Translations under genes and position numbers: made by a program | Part shown: piece after piece, positions 17,132-23,767 of the stretch | Layout: each line of letters opens with the position of its first letter | How positions within the stretch are numbered: the first letter of the stretch is position 1 | Assembly: GCA_021107435.1 (NCBI GenBank) | Contig: JAIOSV010000020.1 | Span: forward strand, 1 to 34,804 | Origin: Candidatus Sabulitectum sp. | GTDB taxonomy: Bacteria; Fermentibacterota; Fermentibacteria; Fermentibacterales; JCC-6 | Length of the DNA stretch: 34,804 nucleotides | Direction of reading: 5' to 3' | The notes under the pieces: model-generated | Databases searched by the model: none | The model's input: only the letters and a program-made list of their open reading frames with translations | Told to the model about the DNA's origin: nothing

Positions 17132-18419
17132 CCTGCAGCACCTCTGGCATCCCTACACAGGTATTGACGAATTTGAGCTGACTGACTTCCCGATTATTCA
17201 GAGTGCCACGGGAGTCAGGCTTTTGGACATAACCGGGAAAAAATATTTTGACGGGATAAGCTCATGGTGGTGCGTTAACCTTGGGCACAGCCATCCTCAT
17301 ATTGTAAACTCGATTGCGCAGCAAGCAGTCAGGCTGCAGCACTGCATCACAGGCGGAATGTCCCACACCGTTGTTATCAAGCTCTCTGAAATGCTCTCTG
17401 AGATCGCACCGGGTAAACTGAACCGCATCTACTACGCTTCTGATGGAGCAAGCGGAGTTGAGGCAGCACTGCGAATAGCAATACAGTACTGGTGGAATAT
17501 CGGGCAACCTGAAAAGAAAAATGTCATCTCTCTTTCAGGAGCTTATCACGGAGATACCCTTGGCACAGTCGGATTGGGTTTCCTGCAGAGGTTCCACAAG
17601 CCCATCGAGCATGTGGTGAATCGATCTGTGCAGGCGCCTGCCCCTCACTGCTTCCACTGCCAGTTTTCAGACAACTGCTCACTTCAATGCTTCAACGCTA
17701 TGGAAGATATTCTTCGAGAGAAAGCCGGAACCACTGCTGCGGTAATAATTGAACCTGTATGCCAGGGGGCTGCGGGAATCCGGATTTATCCTCCCGGGTA
17801 TGTCACTCGATTGCGGGAGCTTTGCACCGAGCTTGATGTGCTGCTGATACTGGATGAGATTGCTGTGGGATTCGGCAGGACCGGAGCTATGTTCGCGTCG
17901 GATCTTGCAGAAATACAGGCGGATCTGATGATAGTGGGGAAATCTCTTACCGGAGGTTACCTGCCTATGAGCGCCGTGCTTACCACTTCCGAGGTGTTTG
18001 ATTCTTTCCGCTCTGTCAATTCAAGGGACAGAACTTTCTACCACGGACACACTTTCTCTGGAAATCCTCTGGCTGCGGCTGCGGCAGTTGCCGCCCTTGA
18101 GGTTTTTGATAACGAGGATGTCCTTGAACAAAGCAGGCTGCCGGCTGCTCTGCTCAAAAGCGCTTTCTCAGAATTTGGTGCGATTCCCGGGGTTCACCGC
18201 TCAACTGCTCTCGGTTGTATGAGCTCTCTGGAGATATCTGCAGAAGCCGGAGGCAGGGATGCTGCCGCCCGTACGGCTGCGATGGCCCTTGATCTGGGGC
18301 TTATCATCAGACCGCTTGGACCGGTGATCTATCTGTGGCCGCCTCTTGTAACCGGGAAGTCTGATATGGAAGAGATGCTCGGTATCTTCAGCGACTGTCT
18401 AAAAACCTGCCTTGATTGA
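17112..18419 (+). CDS. bioA: Adenosylmethionine--8-amino-7-oxononanoate aminotransferase
   Basis: This is a class-III PLP aminotransferase that converts KAPA to DAPA with SAM as amino donor. Visible signatures are 'LWHPYTG' (11-17), 'DGISSWWCVNLGHSHP' (47-62), 'SGAYHGDTLG', 'EPVCQGAAG', the PLP-ring Asp in 'LILDEIAVGFGRTG' (Asp248) and the Schiff-base Lys277 in 'IVGKSLTGGYLP'. It is full length (435). It is the last gene of the biotin operon. The final 80 bp are part of a repeat found twice more downstream (22013-22095 and 23017-23118). Its 3' end overlaps convergently with a remnant of another gene, so the bioA terminus is a recombination scar. Confidence 0.95.
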   Translation: MNYRETDLQHLWHPYTGIDEFELTDFPIIQSATGVRLLDITGKKYFDGISSWWCVNLGHSHPHIVNSIAQQAVRLQHCITGGMSHTVVIKLSEMLSEIAPGKLNRIYYASDGASGVEAALRIAIQYWWNIGQPEKKNVISLSGAYHGDTLGTVGLGFLQRFHKPIEHVVNRSVQAPAPHCFHCQFSDNCSLQCFNAMEDILREKAGTTAAVIIEPVCQGAAGIRIYPPGYVTRLRELCTELDVLLILDEIAVGFGRTGAMFASDLAEIQADLMIVGKSLTGGYLPMSAVLTTSEVFDSFRSVNSRDRTFYHGHTFSGNPLAAAAAVAALEVFDNEDVLEQSRLPAALLKSAFSEFGAIPGVHRSTALGCMSSLEISAEAGGRDAAARTAAMALDLGLIIRPLGPVIYLWPPLVTGKSDMEEMLGIFSDCLKTCLD

Positions 18420-18547
18420 CCCCCGGGTAGAGCGATCAAGAGCTGTCCCGATGTCGAATGTAAATTCAACAATTTTGTAACCGCCACCGGTAGCCTTGTA
18501 GCCCCAGAAAATGCTCCCGCGTGCAGAGCTGTAGCCAAGACCGGAGG
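18337..18547. repeat. bioA-tail direct repeat, copy 1
   Basis: This 211-bp block covers the last 83 bp of bioA and the 3' end of a convergent gene. It aligns without gaps to 22013-22223; I count 19 mismatches (about 91% identity), 11 of them in the bioA part. The two copies bracket about 3.5 kb of AT-rich genes and transposon remnants in direct orientation. Confidence 0.85.
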
Positions 18548-18560
18548 TCGCGCCATACAT
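18399..18560 (-). pseudogene. 3' fragment of the secreted protein gene at 22075-22926
   Basis: On the minus strand this reads as a 53-codon frame starting MYGATSGLGYSSARGSIFWG and ending GSIKAGF with a TAG stop. It corresponds to the last fifth of the intact secreted protein at 22075-22926 (LYGSSGLGYSSSRGSIFWGY ... GSIKAGF). It has one extra codon near the start and no signal peptide or 5' part. It overlaps the bioA 3' end convergently, exactly as the intact gene overlaps bioA tail copy 2. It is a truncated remnant left by duplication and is not expected to be functional. Confidence 0.78.
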
Positions 18561-18831
18561 TAAAATTTTTAAAGTCTGTTTTGACGCCTACGACAAAACA
18601 GCAAACCAAACAGCCTTGCAGAATTGCCTATCGGCGACCCAACTTTTTAAGCAGTAATTGAAAATCCGCGAAGCGAGAATGAGCACTTAAAGAAAAACCT
18701 CCAAATAGAAGGCCTGATCACGCAAAACTGAGGAATTGAACTCTAACTTGTTAGCCTATCACACGACGAAAGTGGATTTTGTGCTGTTTTGGGCTGCACT
18801 GCTTGTCTTTATTAATATCAGCTTTTTTTCT
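18561..18831. other. Intergenic AT-rich stretch
   Basis: About 270 bp between the gene remnant and the formylglycine-generating-enzyme-fold gene. I see no coding frame, no tRNA and no clear terminator. The base composition changes here from the GC-richer biotin operon to AT-rich cargo. A GTTGGGT and an AACAAGTTAG on the minus strand recall integron attC ends but do not pair well enough to call. Confidence 0.5.
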
Positions 18832-19671
18832 TTACAATTCAATCATTAGGCGGAAGCCGTTAGCCTCTAAGCAAAAAGACGGATATGTTTTACCGCGACT
18901 GGAACACTGGAGGTAATCAGCGATTTCTTCGCCCCAGCAACCACCACGGTAAACCCGTTCAATACCATTATAAGGACCTTTAGGGTTTTTTGAAGGAGAC
19001 CTTTTATAATATTCTCGATTATACCAATCATTGCACCATTCAATGACATTTCCTGCCATATCAAAACAACCGTAAGGTGAAACTCCTTTAGGATACTGTC
19101 CCGCAGAAGTTGTTTTATATGCATTATTATTATAATTAGCTAACTCTTCATCAGGATCCTCATTTCCCCATGGATATTTATTATTCCCAGTTCCTTTAGC
19201 AGCTTTTTCCCACTCTGCTTCAGTTGGTAATCTAAATCTCAGACCAAACTTTTCAGATAAACGGTTGCAATAATCAACACTTTTCTGCCAGTTGATATTT
19301 ATAACAGGTAATTTACCACGTCCCCAACCCATATCATTAATAAAACCTTTTGCTGTATAATAAGCATCATACTGATCAAAAGTAACAGGATACTTACCTA
19401 TCCAGTAGCTATTAAGTTTAATTTTATGTTCCGGACAATTCTTATAATCTTTATGCAAATCATTATTTCCCATTGTAAATTCACCTTTAGGGATATATAT
19501 CATTGTAATACTATTCTTTAATTCTGCCTCCCAGAATCCCTTATCATTTTTATAAACTCTATCTGCCAGTTGTTTTACTGGTTTTAAAAAAGAAGGTGTA
19601 ATATTATTATTTTTCCCATCTTCAAGGCTATTATTAAAAGCGTTTTTTAATATATTTCTTATTAATTTCAT
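18832..19671 (-). CDS. Formylglycine-generating-enzyme-fold protein (SUMF1/FGE-sulfatase domain)
   Basis: The product is 279 residues. The domain fills about 55-277: 'MIYIPKGEFTMGNND', 'YWIGKYPVTFDQYDAYY', 'LPVININWQKSVDYCNRLSE', 'RLPTEAEWEKAAKG', 'YPWGNEDPDEE', 'SPYGCFDMAGNVIEWCNDWY', 'RVYRGGCWGEE', and a closing 'GFRL'. These are the standard SUMF1-family landmarks. The copper/thiol pair of true formylglycine-generating enzymes sits in a C-x4-C after the 'RGG' strand. This protein instead has Cys in GGCW and in LQCSSRG, differently spaced, so sulfatase activation is unlikely. Such domains occur in many unrelated pathways. There is no signal peptide. Codon use is strongly AT-biased compared with the bio operon, which suggests transfer. 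It lies downstream of an IS91-like 3' end, in the same orientation. Confidence 0.78.
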   Translation of the reverse strand: MKLIRNILKNAFNNSLEDGKNNNITPSFLKPVKQLADRVYKNDKGFWEAELKNSITMIYIPKGEFTMGNNDLHKDYKNCPEHKIKLNSYWIGKYPVTFDQYDAYYTAKGFINDMGWGRGKLPVININWQKSVDYCNRLSEKFGLRFRLPTEAEWEKAAKGTGNNKYPWGNEDPDEELANYNNNAYKTTSAGQYPKGVSPYGCFDMAGNVIEWCNDWYNREYYKRSPSKNPKGPYNGIERVYRGGCWGEEIADYLQCSSRGKTYPSFCLEANGFRLMIEL

Positions 19672-19732
19672 TATATGTCTCCTTTGAATTTTTTATTATA
19701 AAATTGTATAAAATTTTTATCTGTAACCCCTA

Positions 19733-19888
19733 TCATTGATTTGCTTCCTTAAATAATCTAAAGAAATCTGCTGATGAACTAAGGTTCATTTTACATACAG
19801 GAAACCAGACTGTAGAAGGAATTCGTATATTCTTACCGCATTTACTGCATCTAAGAGTAGTATTTTGAGTACGGTTGATTTTTTCCTG
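19733..19888 (-). pseudogene. Zinc-ribbon protein C-terminal fragment
   Basis: This AT-rich minus-strand frame ends at 19733. Its last ~50 residues read '...TLRCSKCGKNIRIPSTVW' and 'FPVCKMN', then a tail ending FKEANQ. The CxxCGK..RIP pattern is a zinc ribbon with a partly lost second pair (only one Cys in FPVCK). The frame runs straight into the IS91-like repeat at 19889, so the original 5' part has been replaced by transposon sequence. It is probably the surviving 3' end of a gene truncated at the element's boundary. It lies 61 bp upstream of the FGE-fold gene and on the same strand. Confidence 0.5.
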
Positions 19889-20140
19889 AACAATAGGAAT
19901 TTGGATTTTCCTCCGTTCCGGTAACATCTGCCAAGACAGCTCATCCGTTGCAGATGTCAGCATTTCCCTGCCTGAAACTAAGCATACTACCCGAAACAAC
20001 CCACCGTCAATGAAATGACCAATCTGCAATCCCTCGATGCCCCATATGAAGACACACCTGCCCCTTGAAGCCTGGTCTGGAAGGTTTCAACCGACTTCTA
20101 TCTCGGGTACGTCATCCTGCCAGGGAACGTAGTCTGCACA
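19889..20140. repeat. IS91-like terminal repeat, copy 1
   Basis: This 252-bp block is about 92-95% identical to 21530-21782, in direct orientation, with one single-base gap. On the minus strand it represents the 3' end of an IS91-like transposase gene plus its downstream terminus. The outer edge reads CCTATTGTTC on the minus strand. GTTC is the tetranucleotide I recall next to the replication-origin end of IS91-type elements. In copy 2 the same place reads GTTA. Confidence 0.75.
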
Positions 20141-20430
20141 ACATTGGCAGAAGCTTCCTGTGATGCAGGAAGTGCAGCCTGAGCACCTTCGGAACACTCC
20201 ATACCCAGTGCCGGTGAGGAACTGGTCTAAAGAGTTCCTCCTTAAGGAAGATTGCAAGATCCAGTGACTTCCTCTTCGGACAGGATAGACAGAAACCGCG
20301 ACACTTGCAGGAAAAAGCCCTCATGTACTCAGCACCTGATCCTCGCGAAACCGAAATGAGGATCACCGCATTGCAGATACTTCCCCTGCTCTTTACCGGA
20401 GTGTTGATTGCGGGGGCACTCCTGGGACGG
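20112..20430 (-). pseudogene. IS91-like transposase, N-terminal part with internal deletion
   Basis: Minus-strand frames encode the zinc-binding N-terminus of an IS91-family (Y2) transposase. 'KYLQCGDPHFGFARIRC' lies in one frame (about 20340-20400). After a small deletion, 'GAEYMRAFSCKCRGFCLSC' and 'VPHRHWVWSVPKVLRLHFL' lie in another. These match the family pattern '..fl.CG....GFARvrC..C..ey..aFSCK.RGFCPSC...VP.rqwVLslP'. The frame then jumps at about 20140 into sequence that in copy 2 encodes the transposase C-terminus (CADYVPWQDD), but out of frame, and stops at 20112. The HUH-nuclease core is deleted, so this copy cannot make an active enzyme; it looks like a shortened, non-autonomous derivative. 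Confidence 0.78.
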
Positions 20431-20625
20431 ACCGGCAATGAAGGTCTGATACCTTCAGAACAGGTCAGTTCGGCAGTTGGAGGAGATTTGAATATCAGTT
20501 CCCCTGAAACTTACAGAACAGGGTAATTTTCCCGGGTATTATTTTTTGCCATTTTGGGAATATTTATTTCAAATTTAATAATTGAACCTTTTGCCATTTC
20601 CTGTTTTGATATAATTTCAAACGTT

Positions 20626-21501
20626 TTACCACTCCTCACTATCTTCTAAAATTATATTTGTTAGGTCTTTGTCACTTAAACCATGCCATGTACAACCTTT
20701 TTTTGAACAGATATAAAAATCTACCATTCTTGACATTGCAGCAACAGAAACCTTTGCTATTTTAGAACCACACTTGTCACATTTTTTGCTTTTTTCCATC
20801 AATGATTTCTCACAAGAGGGGCATTGTATATCTTTTACTGTAGCGTATTCAGACAATCTGATTGTTGATTTATGAGAAAAAATATTTAAGTAAGGACTTA
20901 TCATTAAATAACCGAATTTACCATCATGTTTCTGAATTTTAAATTTTATCATATCATCTTCAATCAGAGATTTATTACAACTTGGACAAAAACACCTTAA
21001 AAAAGTTCCACTTTTTATAACTTCCTTATCTTTATCTTCTTTTTGTTTTTCTTTTATTATTTTCTTTATTTTTATATTTTTTTCAGAAGGATCAATATTC
21101 CCATATTTAAAATTTTCATAAGCATATCTTAAAGCAGAAGAAATTTCTTCAAATTCAACAGAATGCTTTTTACAGTCAGCTCTTGAACAAAATTTTATTT
21201 TCCCACCTTCAATTAAAAACAGTCTTACCATAGGAGCAGAACATTCAGTACATTTAATTTGATCTTCCAAATTGTTTTTACAATGTGGGCAAATAAATTC
21301 AACAATTTCTTCGTTTGGAATTTCAGTTTCACAAAAATAATTATAGCTACTATAGATTGAGCTTAGATAAATAGTGTCTTCCTGGTTATTAAATCTGATA
21401 TTTAATTTAACACTTTCATCATTATCTATTAGCTTTTCTTTATCCATGAGTGATTTACCACAGATTGGACATTTAACTTTTACAGAAATAAAATTAAACA
21501 T
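20626..21501 (-). CDS. Multi-zinc-ribbon protein of unknown function
   Basis: The product (291 residues) carries at least five CxxC-type knuckles: KCPICGKSLMD (about 10-20), FICPHCKNNL, IKCTECSAPMVRLFL, CFCPSCNKSLIEDD and IQCPSCEKSLMEKSKKCDKC. There are also two C-x(4-5)-C.H-type ends, 'FCSRADCKKH' and 'YICSKKGCTWHG'. The N- and C-terminal halves echo each other (ribbon, beta strands, 'LS..', ribbon, 'C..C.A/SK....', 'C....C..H'), so an internal duplication is likely. A Lys/Glu-rich linker lies at about 145-165. There is no signal peptide or membrane segment, so it is probably cytoplasmic. Codon use is strongly AT-biased. The start at 21501 has GGGG 7 nt upstream and lies only 28 bp from the IS91-like repeat, so any promoter must sit inside that repeat. 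I do not recognise a named family. Confidence 0.7.
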   Translation of the reverse strand: MFNFISVKVKCPICGKSLMDKEKLIDNDESVKLNIRFNNQEDTIYLSSIYSSYNYFCETEIPNEEIVEFICPHCKNNLEDQIKCTECSAPMVRLFLIEGGKIKFCSRADCKKHSVEFEEISSALRYAYENFKYGNIDPSEKNIKIKKIIKEKQKEDKDKEVIKSGTFLRCFCPSCNKSLIEDDMIKFKIQKHDGKFGYLMISPYLNIFSHKSTIRLSEYATVKDIQCPSCEKSLMEKSKKCDKCGSKIAKVSVAAMSRMVDFYICSKKGCTWHGLSDKDLTNIILEDSEEW

Positions 21502-21529
21502 TATTTTCCCCTCAATTTTTTAAAAGCTT

Positions 21530-21782
21530 AACAATAGGAATTTGGATTTTCCTCCGTTCCGGTAACATCTGCCAAGACAGCTCATCCGTCCGCAGATGTC
21601 AGAATTTCCCTGCCTGAAACTGAGCATACTACCCGAAACAACCCACCGTCAATGAAATGACCAATCTACAATCCCTCGATACCCCGTATAAAGACACACC
21701 TGCCCTTTGAAGCCTGGTCTGGGAGATTTCAACCAACTTCTATCTCGGGTACGTCATCCTGCCAGGGAACGTAGTCTGCACA
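21530..21782. repeat. IS91-like terminal repeat, copy 2
   Basis: This is the partner of 19889-20140, in the same orientation. Here it is continuous with an in-frame transposase C-terminus, which shows that the repeat is the 3' end of the element. In both copies an AT-rich zinc-ribbon coding sequence begins directly beyond the outer edge, on the same strand. Confidence 0.75.
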
Positions 21783-22012
21783 GGGTTCGCAGACAAGCTC
21801 CAGTGGCCGCGACGGAGATCTTGGGTCTTCCCAGAGACCAAGGTGTTTGAGAATACGCCTGATAACTGAAGGCTGCACAATGAAGGAGATAACCTTCTTC
21901 TGGAGAGTTGCCCCCAGCCGTCTTCTACGTCTGGAGTATGAGGAACGATCTTTCGTCGAAGCAGCTTCTTCTTCGATTGGTGCTTTCGGTAAAATTTCCT
22001 GGCGGCGCTCAC
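21729..22012 (-). pseudogene. IS91-like transposase, C-terminal fragment
   Basis: About 94 minus-strand codons. The characteristic C-terminus is clear: 'KVISFIVQPSVIRRILKHLG', 'LWEDPRSP', 'CADYVPWQDDVPEIEVG' and a TGA at 21729. It matches the IS91-family tail 'viaFI.dp.vI.rIL.HLGLW...yvP..dd.P'. The usual 'YEVDPL.CP.CGG.M' before it is missing, so there is an internal deletion as well. The 5' side stops abruptly near 22012, where a copy of the bioA 3' end begins. It is a dead remnant. Confidence 0.78.
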
Positions 22013-22223
22013 GGCCGCCCCTTGTAACCGGAAAGTCGGACATGGAACAGATGCTGAATATCTTCAGCGACTGCTTAAAAGCCTGCCTTGATTGACCCCC
22101 AGGTGGTGCGGTCAAGAGCTGTCCCGATGTCGAATGTGAATTCAACAATTTTGTAACCGCCACCGGTAGCCTTGTAGCCCCAGAAAATACTCCCGCGTGA
22201 AGAGCTGTAGCCGAGACCGGAGG
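22013..22223. repeat. bioA-tail direct repeat, copy 2
   Basis: This is the counterpart of 18337-18547. The first 83 bp carry a bioA 3' end in frame (PPLVTGKSDMEQMLNIFSDC, then LKACLD and TGA at 22095). The remainder is the 3' part of the intact convergent gene. The left edge abuts the truncated IS91-like transposase. Confidence 0.85.
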
Positions 22224-22926
22224 ATCCGTAGAGGTCATCGGCCGGGCAGGGTGCAGAACCGAGGAATGCAAGGGCTGAACCATCCCACCTGTAGAAGTAA
22301 ATACTTGATGCTTCCCAGGAGGTAAGAGCAATTCCGATATCACCTTCATGGGGGAATGTCGTGATACCGTTCATGAATGAAGAAGCAGGAACTTCAGGAG
22401 TAGAGAGAGTTTCCGAACTGCCGCCGGGCTGGAATCGTATGATACCGTTCGGGCGCATTGCGATCCAGTAATCAGTACCGTCAAAGTCCATCCCTCTGCC
22501 CGTATTACCTGAGGGATCCGCAACGGTACTCCATGTGGTGAACTCATCATCAGTGCAGTAGAGAACAGGATCGTAAGTGTCATTGGTATACCAGACAGGA
22601 TTGGCGGTGGAGTTGTTCCAGACAATTCCCGTGCAGAATTGATTTGCCGGGTCAAGGTCAATGCCGGGACCGGCTGATCCTCCGGTTGTCGGATCAAGAC
22701 TGTGGATCTGATCAACCATGTAGTCAACAAACATAACGGTCGCAGTGCTGCCGTCTTCAAAGATATCAATTCCGAAAGCATAACCTGTCCAGGAGATTTC
22801 CCATTCGTTAACTGCTGTGATTGTAATGGTGTCATCATCCCCGGAATGTGAAACACATACTCCTGCTTCACTCGAAGCATAAACAAAACACGGAATCAGC
22901 ATTGCCAGCAAGCATATCTTCTTCAA
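22075..22926 (-). CDS. Secreted propeller-like protein of unknown function
   Basis: The product (283 residues) starts with a signal peptide (MKKICLLAMLIPCFVYASSE). The mature region has propeller-like strands: 'YAFGIDIFEDGSTATVMFVD', 'PVWYTNDTYDPVLYCTDDEF', 'GRGMDFDGTDYWIAMRPNGI', 'SSIYFYRWDGSALAFLGSAP', 'SSRGSIFWGYKATGGGYKIV'. No sorting domain is present at the C-terminus. The start is TTG at 22926, with GAGAGG 7 nt upstream; there is no ATG in a suitable place. The 3' end overlaps convergently with a displaced bioA tail. A truncated copy of its last 50 codons sits next to intact bioA at 18399-18560, so the ancestral order was bioA followed by this gene in convergent orientation. Confidence 0.72.
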   Translation of the reverse strand: MKKICLLAMLIPCFVYASSEAGVCVSHSGDDDTITITAVNEWEISWTGYAFGIDIFEDGSTATVMFVDYMVDQIHSLDPTTGGSAGPGIDLDPANQFCTGIVWNNSTANPVWYTNDTYDPVLYCTDDEFTTWSTVADPSGNTGRGMDFDGTDYWIAMRPNGIIRFQPGGSSETLSTPEVPASSFMNGITTFPHEGDIGIALTSWEASSIYFYRWDGSALAFLGSAPCPADDLYGSSGLGYSSSRGSIFWGYKATGGGYKIVEFTFDIGTALDRTTWGSIKAGF

Positions 22927-23016
22927 TGTATATCCTCTCTCTGTAATCCTCTATAAGTTCAAAACAAAGCCCGTAGTATATGTCTGCTGTCAAGAGAGAA
23001 TTAACGAACCCGCATC

Positions 23017-23118
23017 TGAGAGCAGTAGTCTATCTGCAGTTACCTTGTGACCGGAAAGTCGGACATGGAAGAGATGCCTGTTATATTCGGCAAATGCTTG
23101 AAGAGTTCTCTTCATTGA
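23017..23118 (+). pseudogene. bioA: bioA 3' end, degraded copy 3
   Basis: The segment from CTT 23044 reads LVTGKSDMEEMPVIFGKCLK, then SSLH and TGA at 23118. This matches the bioA end (LVTGKSDMEEMLGIFSDCLK ...). Upstream, TCTATCTG at about 23029-23036 corresponds to the 'IYL' codons of bioA, and one missing base (CCTT for CCTCTT) puts it out of frame. Nucleotide identity to bioA is clearly lower than for copy 2, roughly 70-75% by eye. It ends directly before the Shine-Dalgarno of the cysteine hydrolase, so bioA may once have been the upstream neighbour of that gene. Confidence 0.78.
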
Positions 23119-23131
23119 ATCAGGAGTGACA

Positions 23132-23767
23132 ATGCTCAAGGAAAATTACTGGAACCGCTTAAATCTTCAGAGTTTGCGAGACAAAAGCATAGAGAATCTT
23201 GATACCGGAGGACTTGCCCTGCTGGTGCTGGATATGCAGGACTTTTTCATTTCACCGGAGTCTCATGCCTTTATCCCCTCTGTCCCGGAGCTGGTACCGG
23301 TTATTCTGGAGCTTTCTGAAGAGTTTGAGATGCATAACCTGCCGGTAATCTACACCAGACATCTCAACACCACAGAAAATGCAGGCATGATGGGACGCTG
23401 GTGGCAAAACACGATTGTTGCAGAAAATACACTGAGCAGAATACACAGTGTGTTTGATACATCCTGGGCCGGAGTAATCGACAAAACCCAATACGATGCA
23501 TTTCACGGTACCAGACTTGATGAACTGCTGAATAATCTGGAAGTTTCAACAGTTGTAATCACCGGAGTAATGACCAATCTTTGCTGCGAAACTACAGCCA
23601 GAGCAGCCTTTGTAAGAGGATACAGGGTGCTGATGCCCGTTGACGGTACTGCTACGATGAACATGGAACTGCACCGTGCGACTACTGCGAACCTGGCCCA
23701 CGGCTTCACAAAACCTGTCAGTGTTTCCTCCATTCTGAAATATGTCCGGAGCTGGAATGGGTCATGA
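23132..23767 (+). CDS. Isochorismatase-family cysteine hydrolase
   Basis: The product (about 211 residues) has the full catalytic triad of the family: Asp34 (LLVLDMQDFF), Lys118 (GVIDKTQYDAFHGT) and Cys151 (VITGVMTNLCCETTARAAF). The cis-peptide and Thr-Asn neighbourhood is conserved. The family hydrolyses isochorismate, nicotinamide, N-carbamoyl compounds or related amides; the substrate here is not evident. Other readable segments are 'PVIYTRHLNTTENAGMMGRW' and 'VLMPVDGTATMNMELHRATT'. CAGGAG lies 5 nt before the ATG at 23132; a GTG at 23126 is in frame but overlaps that ribosome site. It is the first gene of a three-gene operon with a flavoprotein and a radical SAM protein, and the next gene overlaps it by 11 bp. 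Confidence 0.86.
   Translation: MLKENYWNRLNLQSLRDKSIENLDTGGLALLVLDMQDFFISPESHAFIPSVPELVPVILELSEEFEMHNLPVIYTRHLNTTENAGMMGRWWQNTIVAENTLSRIHSVFDTSWAGVIDKTQYDAFHGTRLDELLNNLEVSTVVITGVMTNLCCETTARAAFVRGYRVLMPVDGTATMNMELHRATTANLAHGFTKPVSVSSILKYVRSWNGS

Noticed and set aside
18620-18765. Possible integron attC site near the AT-rich cargo (GTTGGGT and GGCTAAC on the minus strand)
   Set aside because: The outer arms pair at only about 4 of 7 positions, the inner arms do not pair, and no integron integrase is seen.
20305-20526. Plus-strand frame with a signal-peptide-like start (MRITALQILPLLFTG...)
   Set aside because: It is antisense to the IS91-like transposase N-terminus, which is clearly the coding strand (GFARIRC, FSCKCRGFC). 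It has no ribosome site.
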